Source of the DNA: Channallabes apus
Lineage: Eukaryota > Chordata > Actinopteri > Siluriformes > Clariidae
DNA: 64,000 nt
Assembly (NCBI GenBank): GCA_030522415.1
Contig: CM060104.1
Span: 27,170,431 to 27,234,430, forward strand
Direction of reading: 5' to 3'
The notes under the pieces are model-generated. The model saw only the letters and a list, made by a program, of their open reading frames with translations. It made no database searches and was not told the DNA's origin. The first letter of the stretch is position 1. The number at the start of each line of letters is the position of its first letter. Shown in pieces: positions 12,701 through 25,700 of this stretch. Both the position numbers and the translations under genes were made by a program.

Positions 12701-15700
12701 TGATAATGGCATTGAAAGGACATCAGTGATAAAATGAAGTCATGTGATCAGTGATGCCAAAAGTTAGATTCCATCACTGATCAAAAACATCAAAGGTAAC
12801 ATGCTAACACCGATCAAGGACATCAAAGGCAAATTTTGATTAACCAAGGATCAATGAGATAAAATATATGCCATCATCAAAGGCATCAAAGGATAAATTG
12901 CATCAGTGATCAATCACATCAAAGGTAAGATCTCTTATTAAAAGTCTGGGGTAAACACATTTCTCATCATCCCCAGGCTATGCTGTGGTGATGTCGGTAA
13001 CTAAAATGTCCCACTGGCAGGAGGTAACAGACAAATTGGACTGATGAGATGAGATGATTTCTGTAAATGTTATAAGATTAAAGTAAACTTCTGTATCAGG
13101 AAGGATTGATATCATATACGAATCTAAATGTTTCTATAAGCGTACATGCTCCAAAAAGCAGCATCCGATTTCACTAAGATGAGGCTCGTCCTTATTGAAC
13201 CTCTTCTCTAGACCCTTCAGGAACTTCTTCTGAAACCGATAGATGTCCTCAATGTTTCCAAAAATGGTGCACAGCTGCTCTTCTGTGAACATGTCCATGC
13301 GCTTCCGGCACTGCTTGATGTAACCCTAGAAAGAGAACACAGGGTCAAATTAAGGTCATTACATTAGATCATGGGTCAATTGAGCTCAGCAAAGTTTATG
13401 TGAACATTACAAGATCTAAAAAAGACTTGAATCCTGTATGAGGCATCAATAAAGACAAGAACCAATGATTCTTTCCTAACTTCTTCTGAAGAAATATCAA
13501 TAAGATGGATTGGGAAAGATAATACTTTTCACATGAGATTATGAAGTTGGCAGAGATTGCTCCTCTTAGTAACCCTATCGTACCTCATCTTAAACTAGAG
13601 CATGTTCACTGGAAAGCCCACAGAAAGCGCTTATATGATTCCCAGCTCATAGAAAGACAAATTTGGACTTGCTGAAGGATTTAGCCCTTATACCAGGGAT
13701 CCTCAACGCCAGTCCCTGGGCTTAACCTTGGACAGATTCAAGTTTCCCCATTGCTGGCATTGTACAGACCTAATCAATGTGACGATCACGATGTGGCAAT
13801 ATATGTGCTATCATTTACAGTATATACTGTATATAAACACTAAAGGGTTCGCATTGTCTTCCTAACATTTCAAATCCAGGTAGTGTCATGTTGTGCTAGC
13901 AGGACTATGAGAACATGGCAGGTAAAGAGGAGCTAACGCATCCATCCCATCCAAAGAGGGTTCAATATCCAGTCATAAAACCTACTAGTGGCTGTTTAGT
14001 GATAGCATAAGTGTTTGTGTCAAGACTTGTTGGATATGAGTTCTAATCCTACCTCCTGCCAGAGAGGTAATGGCCAACTTAGGCAAAGCTGTTAAGTCGT
14101 TAAACATCAACTGGCTCATCTAGCACCACGAATGGCTCTTTTGTACATTTATCTCAATAATCCATTAAAACACCACAGGATTTTCTTTTTAAACAAGTCT
14201 AACCTTTATGAGAACCATTAGCTACCAATGAACTTCTTTCTAATCCCAGGTGAATTTGATTCTCCTTAATTTTCTGAACAATTGTCTGCACTCAATGTAG
14301 TTCTGACCTCACAGATGTCCTTTAGGTGTTTGATGTAATCCCTCTCTGTACTCATGATCTCATTGATGACGTTGGTCCTCATCTGCTCCTTACAAGGCAG
14401 ACCAGGTCCGAGGAGCAGCCCGACGCCTGAGCTCTGCTCCTCCTGAGCCTCCTCCAGCTGTGCCAGGTAATCCTCCATCGGCTCATCCTGGTTCACACGC
14501 AACTGGCAAGAGGACAAGCATGGTGAAGCAGGGTCAAACAAGACTTTGTGGACAAAGAAGAGTTTTGATCTTAACAAAACACAAGGGTTGAGCAGAGCTG
14601 AAAATAAGTGCCAAACTGCTTACTCTGACAAAGCTGGCTGGAAACCAGCCCTCACTGTCCAGGATGCGTCCCCACCACCACTCCTTGTTTGTGGCATCCA
14701 CTACTTCAATGACGTCTCCGGCCTTGAAGCCAAGCTCCTGATCGTCCATGGTGACGTGATCCCATAATGCCTCAGCATACACCACGCTGCCATCGCTGAT
14801 CAGCTGAACAAATTGGTTTTATGTGTTCAGTATGTTAATAAGCAGACACATATTGTATATACAGTAGCTGCAGCAGTTTTACATTTAGGCATTTGGCAGA
14901 TGCTCTTATCCAGAGCGACTTACATTTTTATCTCATTATACATTTGATGAGTTAAGTGGCAACTTGGTGGTTGTGGGGTTTGAACCTGGAATCTTCCAAA
15001 CTGTAGTCCAATGCCTTAACCACTGAGCTACCCCTGGCCGTAGGGCATGTCCCCTTGGTAACATCTTAGTGCTATCTCCTTGTGGGTAGGTTAAAGTGTT
15101 GGCCTACTGATCGGAAGGTCCCAGGTTCAAGTCCTAGCAATACCAAATTGCCACTGTTGAGCCCTTAGCTCTAAAGCTCTAAATTGCTTAGATAAATAAT
15201 AAGGGAAAAAAGTAAGTTGCTCTGGATAAAGGTACAGTATCTGCCAAATTCCATAAATGAAAACATCCCCTTGAGTCTGTTTTTCCAGTTAAAGATATTC
15301 ACTAATCTTTCATTCCAATCCAAATCCTATTACTCTATATCCAGCCATGTTAAATCTTATTTTAAGATATTGCGCAATTGATTCCAATAAAAAAAAATTA
15401 ATAAATAAATAAATAAATGCCCTGCCGTCTGCTAACAAGTAATTTTAGGAAAAAGTAAGTTACTGTAGTCATTTTGCTATGTCAGGACATCTTATGATGT
15501 TTAGCACAAACAGACGTAGCCAGAGCAGCTTTCATTTAGACAACCAAGGGCCTTGCTCAAAGGTACTGCAGTGGCTGCACTGGGATTTGAACTCCCAACC
15601 CTCCAATCAGTAATCCAACAGCTTATTCACTGGGCTACCATGCTACGAAGTCACCATCTCTGTAGAGTGGAGTAAGCAATGTTGAAGTAGAAATATGAAA

Positions 15701-18700
15701 TATTTTAATGCACTCTCTCTTTCTTTTATCAATCCATCATTAAAGAGAAGGGTTTGTTGCTAGGCAACAACCTTGCATAATTTTGCCTCTCCACGACTTT
15801 CAGTTGCAGTCGGCCAGTATGATGTGGGAAAATAACATCCAACATCATATAAATTCATATACAGAGGGGTGTATACACACTTGTATACACACTTCAACAT
15901 AAAAAATATATCCCTCTCTTCTCATGGTCACATGGTAACATGGTCACATGGTAACATCAACGATGGTGCGACTTACTGATATCTTTAGAGGAAACATAAT
16001 ACTACACATTGCTGCATTCATTCAATTTGTATTTTATAAAGGGCATAGACAACAACTGTTGAAGTGTGTATACATTTTTTGCACCCCTCTGTATACTCAT
16101 ATATAACATATGTAGAATTTAAACTACTTGTAGCGCAGCAATAGACTTGCTCCAGATCCATTCCCTGTATCCGCTATATGGACCAATCTAAGATGTTATT
16201 ACCCCAACTGAAGTTTATAAGTTAAGCTTTTAGGGCCCTGAAGGATCACATGATCATTACCAAAGGCATTAGTAGGCATTTTAATATAAAGTAATTTCCT
16301 GTTATAAACAGTTCTAGCACAGGACTAGCTAAGATCAATTCCAGACAACAAGTTCAAAGCCAAGATGGATTTTTTTTTTTATAAAATCCTTTTCAAGGCT
16401 AAGCTAATAAGCTAATTAACATTAGCTAGACTGGATCCATTCATGCATTGGTGCGATGGTTAAGCTGTATTTCTGAACAGGTATTCTAGACAAACCATGT
16501 GCAATTCAGATTTTTCCAAACCCTTGGTCAAGACCAAACCATATTTTCTCAAGACTGTGTGTCCAAGTAAAATACCAATAAATCCAAACATAGACCAAAA
16601 ACAATAAGAAAATGTCTTGAAACCAACTTGGATTTAAATTCTACAGCTCTACTACTGTATATTGCCACCATCCTCTACCCTAGGCATTGTGTGCAGTCGT
16701 GGAAGCCCGTCAACCAAGCCATACTGTACCTGTGGCAACCATCTTGCAAAAATTCTTAAAAGCAGGTCTAGTGTGGGCCAGGATTAGCTCAGTGGTTAAG
16801 GCATTGGACTACGGTTCAGAAGATCCCAGGTTCAAACCCCACAACCACCAAGTTGCCTCTGTTGGGTCCTTGAGCAAGGCCCTTAACCCTCAACTGCTCA
16901 GATGTGTAATGAGATAAAAATGGATAAGAGCATCTGCCAAATGCCTAAATGTAGTGTAAGACTCATAAAGGTTCCTAACTAAGAGTTTCTTTTTTCATAA
17001 TGTATTTCTAAAACAACTTAGAAAAAGATTTTAAGGAGGTAAGGAGAAAGGCTGTGTCCAAAAATAAGTTTAATAACTGTTAGGTTTTTGTTACTGTCAT
17101 CTTACCTTCCCCCTAAAATGTATTAAAATTCCCATGGATTTCTCTCTTTTTGTTCTCCTTTCATTTCCTCCACATTCTTTATATGGCAATACTTCCTATA
17201 GTTTGTATGCGTCCGGATATCGATATATCCAGAAGCCTCACTTTCTAATTCAATGTTTTTTTCTTTTTAAATGTTCTTTTTCTTTGCAAACCCCACCATG
17301 CACCATAATAAAACATGCTTCTATGAAGACCTTCCCAGGAAAGCAAGACCAAAACTGACCTCTGCTGCAGAGGAGACGTTCATTTAGAGTCACCAGCCTC
17401 AGAAATCACTAATTAACAACCAGCACCTCAGATTAGAGCCGTTGTGAATAGTGAGCACTTGGAGCTGGTTGGCGTAGTGTATTGGTTCTGTGCTAGTGAC
17501 TGAATTTTTAGTTTAGTTTTATTTTAGGGTTTTAGGAGGTTGCAGAAGCCGAGATCAAGGTCAGAAGCCAGCTTAGCTTCACAAACCCTAGGTTACCATG
17601 TTCAACTTTGTGCAGACCGTCAGAGTGAAATGAAAGGTAATTAGCCATGGTGATAACACATTCAGAGCATGAGACACATCCAACCCAGGAGAGCTACAGA
17701 AATACACAAAGCCTTCTATTGTAATTGCATTTAAATTGCATTTCTACTTTGAAAAGAATCCTATGCATCAAATTTGTAAACCCTATACATCAAAGTGAAT
17801 TTGGCACAAATCACATTGATTCATTTGCCTGAAGCTTTTATCGAGAATGTGATCTGTGCTTTGAGCTGAGTAACGGAAGCTTAAAGACTTCCAGTGCTTT
17901 TGGAAAACACAGGAAATAATTGTGGATAGTAAGACAGAGGTAGTCGTATTCTTTATTCAAATCACTAAAGAATAATTAAAGCATGTTTTTTTGAAACCCT
18001 GGGATTTGAACTCATAACCTTCCAGATGCCTATACAGTTATTTGTCAAACCAGTACATTTAATTTATAGAAACATTCACACCTGACAGATTAATTCATGC
18101 ATCTTCTATAGCAGTTCTGTACTGGGTCACAGGAAACCTGGGGACTTAGCGCACGGGGGTCGAGGTACTGTACAGTACATCCTGAACAGGGTGCCAATCC
18201 ATTGCAGGGCACATGCACACAATCACACACTTGTTCATACACTACAGGCAATTTGGGAACACCAGTTAACCTAATCTGCATGTCTTTGGACTGTGGGAGG
18301 AAACCGGAGTACCCAGAGGAAACCCACCAAGCACAAGGAGAACATGCCAACTCCACTTAAGCACAAACCAAAGGCAGGAATAGAACCCTCGACTCTGGAG
18401 GTGTGAGGCGACAGTGCTAGTCACCATGCCACTCCCACGCTTTTTGTATAAAACCTTCAGATCTTACATTTAACTCCTAAGTGAACCTTAAATGCAGGCT
18501 AAATGAAGACTAGCTGTTTCTACATCAAGACAAAAGTAAAGGCACCCTTTGAAAGGAGGCATGCTAATGGTAGTTGATGCACTGCAGTGGCTGAGCTGCA
18601 TTATTGGAAGATTTAGTGTTCTGCGTGTTTATGAGGCGATCTCTCTGCATTTACATATAATTTTTAGGGGATTTTGTAAAGGTGACTGAATGTAATTCAT

Positions 18701-19749
18701 CTAGATGTCCCAGTGACCCAAACTATCTCATATCACCCAAACAAGGATGGCTTCCCCTGGCTGAGTCTGGTTCAGGTTTCTTCCTCTTTGTACATATCAC
18801 TTCACAATTTTCAAACTCATCTCATATATATATATTTTTTTGCTTTGTGACAATGGGCATTATTAAAAGTGCTATATAAACAAAACTGAATTGAATAGAA
18901 CATGAACAAAGAAAATCAACGTGTTGAATAATTCAATAACTTTACATTATTAGCATTATTTAAGCTATAGCGTGCTCGTCATTTCCAGTGTGAACTTTTT
19001 AAAATTCAAAGATAGTTAGACATGATAATCACAGCCTAGTAGCTTTTATTTTATATACAGAGGTGGAAAGTAACGAATGACATTTACTCGCGTTACTGTA
19101 ATTGAGTAGCTTTATTTGTGTATTTCTACTTTTTAAAGTAGTTTAAAAAATCTGTAATTTTACTTTTACTCAAGTACGTTTTGTTTGAAGTATTGTAATT
19201 CGCTACATTTTAAATCATATTCGCTACTGAGTAAAAAAGAAATGAATGAAAATGCTAAAATAATAAAAATATTATGCTTTGTATAAATGCTCCGTTGCGC
19301 CGCGTCTGTGCATTATGTCCTGGTCGCGCGCCGCTCCAGACTCCACTCCAGGTTTTCTAACTTTCTCCACATCGGCAGCTACCTGACCTTCAACACGGTC
19401 GCTTCCGTCCTGAGAGTGACGTCATGGACTAGCGCGATATAAACCGGAGAGAGACGCGGGAAAGATGAAAGAGGTTGTGATTTTGGCGTTTTGGTATTTG
19501 GTTGTGTATTCTGGTTTGACTTTTTGCCTCCAATTGACTTTGATTATTGCTTTGTCCCTTTGGTTTGGTTGGTCTTTGTATATATTTGTAGATAATTTCA
19601 TTGTTTTTGGTTTAGGGAGTCTGGGAAGGTACCTGTATTTTTGTTTCTGTGTTTTTTTTTTTTTTTTGCAGGTAATCTAGCTACTAAATATAAATACCAT
19701 TTTGTTTATTATTTTGGCCTGGGTCCACCCTGAATCTGATCCTCCACCT

Positions 19750-19795
<46 letters not shown>

Positions 19796-22700
19796 GTATA
19801 TACAAACCTCATTATTTCATCAGTTAATGATTGGATCTAGTTCTTTCTGCTATATGCCACCATTTCCATACAGTTTAAAATAGAACCCTGAACCATTCTT
19901 TTGCTGTTTGGCCCTAGACTGGGACGTAACACCATATTTAAGTGACCACTTTGATTTTCAAGCACAAGAAAGACAACAGCTTTATTATGCAAAGCTGTTC
20001 CTTCAGTTAAAAACAACTAGTTTGAGATTTACTGTATATCTGCTCAACTTTTTTGAACTACGCTAGAATGCCTCATCCCACCCCCGCTGTTAAAGAAAAT
20101 AAAAAAGTAACTCAGTAACTTTTACTCTGAGTAAATTTTTTAATGAGCTACTTTTTACTTTTACTTGAGTAGATTTTTATTATGGTAACTTTACTTGTAC
20201 TTAAGTAAAATTTCACTGAAGTAACAGTACTTGTACTTGAGTACAAAATTTTATTACTCTTTCCACCTCTGTATATATATATATATAAATGCTTATACGA
20301 ACGCTCGTAACCTTAAAATCTAAATTATCAAGAGAAATAAATTAAGGAATGGAATAAAGAATAAAAGATAGAAACCTTCTAGCGTATAGAAAAACTGCAG
20401 AGAAAAAGAACAAAATATAAAATATGGGATATAAAAATATTTAAAACCTAGCTGTACAGAATATACATAATAATGGCTGTACAATATGTAAAATGTGCAA
20501 AAAAATCATGATATTCTAATAATATGGATCAATTCTTCTTCTTCTTCTTTGTCTTTCGGCTGTTCCCTTTCAGGGGTCGCCACAGCGAATCATCTGCCTC
20601 CATCTAACCCTATCCTCTGCATATACTATCCAACTAACTTCATGTCCTCTCTCACTGCATCCATAAATCTCCTCTTTGGTCTTCCTCTAGACCTCCTGCC
20701 TGGCAGTTCCAACCTCAGCATCCTTCTACCGATATATTCACCATCTCTCCTCTGAACATGTCCAAACCACCTCAATCTGGCCTCTCTGACTTTATCTCCA
20801 AAATAATATGGACAAGTTAATTACTCAGTTACCTGCAATTGCACAATACTTATGAATCTTAACTCATAATCACAGAGTATTGCGTTGTGTCGAGTTGTAG
20901 CTCTTGTTCACATTATGTTGTCTTCTGCTTGTCTTCTTTTGTCTTTTTGTATAATTCTTAGATCGTTTCGTTAATTTATGGTGTTAATATGTTGTCCTAG
21001 CTAGTCAGCTAATTAGGTGTCTTAGCTAGTTAGTTTTTTATTTCATGGTGTTAACTTAAGTTGTATGTACAGTAGCATCTTGGTCCAGGAGGAACGCTGG
21101 CTCGTTTCACTGTGTACTGAACTCTATATGGTGGAAATGACAATAAAAGCCCCCACTTGAAGTTGACTAATTAAAAGTGAGTAGCTGTAATGACACTGTA
21201 GGACTCTGTTGTGTTTATTTATTAATTATTGTACTGGTTAAATTAAATTTTTACGATTAATTTATTTAGAATAAGTAAAAATAAGTCAAATTAAAAAGAT
21301 ACGAGAGCACAAATCATGTCCTTGATTCAAAAGATCTTTATTGCAATAATATTGTTTTTGTTGATATCAGTATATATCAAGAGTTAATCTTAGTATAAAA
21401 ATCCCAGAATATGTCTTCAGCCTTTGGATATTGTCGTAATATGATAAATAACGTGTTCTCTGCAGTACTGCAGATGTGTACGTGTTAAGTCGTGACATGC
21501 ACAAATAATAATAATAATAATAATATGTAAATGATGAACCGGAGGATGTTTAAGAGAAACACGCTACACAAAGCGTTTTGCTTTACCTGTGTGTTTATGC
21601 TGCAATCATACCAGAAGCCCATGAGAAAAACAACTGTGTCACGTCGTCCACGGCGTCGGTCGTCTCTCTGAAAATCTTCCCCGCTCCTTACTGGAAGGCG
21701 AGCAGGAACACGAGCACCACGTTGACAATGACGAGGAACATCATGATGAGAAACACGACCACACGCTGCGTCTCGGGCTCCATGTTGCAGCGGAGGACCG
21801 TGTGGAGGAAGCCGGGCCTCGGCCTCGCGCTCCTCACCCAGCTACGAGCCATGTGCACCCCCACTATCTACCCAAACCCCCGGTCCTCAGATCCTCACCT
21901 CTCCGCTCCTTTCTGCTTTCTTGTCTTCTAGCCGAGATGTCAGGAGAATCTAAATCTCACCAGTACGAGCTCATTGATTTTTCCTCTCATGTTTTCAAAG
22001 CTCAGGCCTTCCCCTGCATCTGCAATGTCTCTCTCTCTCTCTCTTTCTCTCTCTGTCCCTTACACACACACAAAAGGATGAAGCCCGTTCTCCTCCATGG
22101 CTGTGATTTCTCCTGTAAGTAAACACACACAAGCTGATCTCAGAGCTACGTGACTCGGCCCGGAGCTACGCTGGAACGCTCATCCATCACTCCCGCAGCA
22201 GCGCTCTCTTCTCGCACGGCTTTTTTTCTCTCCTTCTTTCTCTACCGCGAACAACCAATCAGAGACCCCGGTTCTGCACCGTATCCTGGAAACCAGAATG
22301 GTTGAGGCAGCTCTTAGCAACCGTGGAGAAGGGCGGAGGATGGGGGAGCCAAGAATATGGAGCGGACTGCTTATTAGACAGATCGTCTCTCTAGATCTCT
22401 CTCTTTAAATCTGTCTCCCTCTTTTTGGCTTTCATCAATCTTTGTCTCACATCGTCCTCCTATGAGGAATAAATTTCACATGAAATCTGTCAGATTTGTT
22501 CTTTGGTGTTCGTAACTCCTGCATTATGAGGATCAGGTGTTTTCTACTTCACTTAAGCAGACACATTTACAGGACAGAATAAATCCTCATCTCTCCTTTT
22601 CAAATGTTGACTCAGATCACAGCTCACAGATTATATAACACAACGCATGGGGGCGCGTCTGTCTATTTCAGGGAATCTCTCTCACACACACACACACACA

Positions 22701-25700
22701 CACACTTTGGTGTGTTTTTCCGAGGTAGGAGGAAACTGGAGAGCCTTTATGAAACTAAATGTTTTTTAAGCTCATCCATACATACAGTAGATCACCTGCG
22801 TCTCTGTTCCTGTATGATGCACTTCAAGGTAGGACTTCGACAGGACATACCAAGGTCAGAAGTGGTAACCGGAGCCAGAAGACTCTAATCAACCTGCTCT
22901 CCTTCTCTGCTTATCTCTGGATCTACAAAAGCTAGGACTTTCTCCTGGTTAGACTGGTGTAGACCTTCCAAAATATGTACTCATGTTGGTGGAAAAGCTG
23001 ATCTGTAGATACCCAAGAAGAAATTCAAGATTGAGAGCAGACAAGAGGTTTTGCTGGTGAAGCCTTGATAAGGATCTCAAAAAAAAAAGATTGCTTTGGA
23101 TAAGAACATATGCAAAATTTCATGAATGTCAATGTTGTGTGAAGCATCCTGTTGCTTGAGCATAACTAGTGACCGGCAAGTTGGAGACCTTGGTTAGTTA
23201 AAGTATGGTCAGGGGTGGTGATGGACCGGTCTAGACACTGAATACAGCAGACGTGGTGATGAGTTTTTTTGTGGAGATGTACAAAATGTGTTTGTTAATG
23301 TTTTTTTTTCTGAAATACTAGAATTCCTTCTGTTTCACTCCCATTGCTGACATTTTTTAGTCTGTAGCTTTAAATGCAAATAAGGTTTTGTGCCCTTTTG
23401 AGTTACTGATCAGAAGGTCAGCGGTTTGATGCCCAGCTCTACCAGGTTGCCGCTGTTGGGCCCTTGACCGAGGCCCTGAACGCAGTCTACTCCAAGGGTG
23501 CTGTATCATGGCTGACCCTGCGCTCTGACCCCAGTTACACTGGGAATTTCGCTTTGCTGTAATGTATATGTGAGAAATAAAGACTTAACTTAAAAACGTA
23601 ACCTCCCCCGACACACGTACCCTTTGTAAGAGTGCATTTTTTTTAACCAGTGAGAACAGAGGAAACAAAAAACTCCAGCCCAGAGGAGGAGATATGCAAA
23701 TCCCCTGAAATGATGTCATAACAGGTGCAAAATCTGAATAGCACGTTCAAGCACATTTATATCATTTGGTAGATGCCTTGATCCAAAGTGACTTACATTT
23801 CTTATCTCATTAGACATCTGAGGGTTAAGGGTCTTACTCAAGGGCCCAACAGTGGCAATTTTGTGGAGCTAGGGTTTGAACCAGGGACCTTCTGATCAGT
23901 AGTCCAACACATTAACCAATGAGCAAACTCTAATATTTTTGTCCATGTTTATAAAAAAAAAAAAAGTACGAAAAGGGAAAAAAAACATTTTGTCTGTGTA
24001 GGCACAACCACTGCAAACTCATTCATTCATTCATTCATTTTCTATACCGCTTAATCCTGTGTTCAGGGTCGCGGGGGACCTGGAGCCTATCCCAGGAGAC
24101 TTCGGGCACTAGGCGGGGTACACCCTGGACAGGGTGCCAATCCATCGCAGGGCACACACACATACACACACTCACACACCACGGGCAATTTAGGAACGCC
24201 AATTAGCCTAACCTGCATATCTTTGGACTGTGGGAGGAAACCGGAGTACCCGGAGGAAACCCACCACGCACAGGGGAGAACATGCAAACTCCATGCACAC
24301 AGAGACAGGAATCGAACCCAGACCCTGGAGATGCAAGGCGACAGTGCTAACCACTACACCACCGCGCCGCCCACTGCAAACTCATGTGAATGAAAAAATT
24401 ATCAAAAAGCTAATTTTATATAACCGGTCCAATTTCGAGTGTCTCTTAAACCAGAATCTTAAACCTTAAAGCCACATAATGCCAAATTAAGGATGATGAG
24501 AAAGATTAAGCACACTATGACCAACCACATGAATAAACACCAGTCTGAGCCAAAGGACAGAGCTGTAGCGCTGCAAACATTGTAAGTCAAAGTGAAATTA
24601 ATAATTACTGCATATGATACACAAAATGTTGAAAAGGTGTTTAAAATCATGGGTTTCTATTTGTTCACACAGCTTCCTGAACCTCCTGGTTATGCCCCTG
24701 TGGTTAAGTTCCAGTGTCTGGGGGATGAGACTCATGAGGCTCATGGCATATTTACAAATCCATCATCATCATCATCATCATCATCTGTAGCCATTAAGAA
24801 CCCACTGTGACCTGAGACCCCGAAAGTTCTGAAAAGTTCCTTATTCAGCTTCATCCTTGACTTTATCTCATGAAGACACTAAGTTACATCTACTGAATAT
24901 CCTGTGCAGTCATGTGACAACCAGTAAATGTCCATATTGTACCCGTGACATCATTTCCAATATGGTGTTGTGGTGCGCCTGTTTAGTAGTGACGAAACTA
25001 GATCATTTTAAAAAGTTAGTTTTTTATTACTGAAAGTACATTTCATCATATTTATCAATTCTAAAGATTTAATAACACCTCACGTTGTATATTTAACTTG
25101 TTCTTACTGCATTTCTTTATAAAATACTCACTCACTCACTCATCGTCTATACCGCTTTATCCTGCATTCAGGATCACAGGGGGCCTGGAGCCTAGACCAG
25201 AAGACTTAGGACACGAGGCAATGTACACCTAGATGGGGTGCCAATCGATCGCAGGACACACACACACATACACTCACTCACACGCTCATTCACACACTAC
25301 AGGCAATTTGGGAACGACAATTAGCCTAATCTGCATGTCTTTGGACTGTGGGAGGAAACCGGAGAACCTGGAGGAAACCCACTGAGCATGGGGAGAACAT
25401 GCAAACTGCGTGCACACAGACCCCGAAAGGGGAATCAAACCAGGTCCCTGGAGGTGCAAGGAGACAGTGCTAACCAGCACGCCTCCAGTGCAGAGCTTTT
25501 AACCGTAAAATTTCTGGGGTAAATTCCAAGTGAGGTCTTTCACAATGTGTTTGCTCAGTGTTATATCCCCTGTAATGTCGCCTAAAGGAGAAATGGATCT
25601 GGGCTCTTATGGGTTAATATACATACATTCTTAAATATCCATACTAAATGGCACATTTCTACCTTTTCATCTAATCAACAGGTCTGCTTCTGGTGCTAAT

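Noticed and set aside
21578..21931. 117-codon plus-strand ORF
   Set aside because: It is antisense to the membrane micropeptide ORF and has no recognisable features; treated as its shadow.
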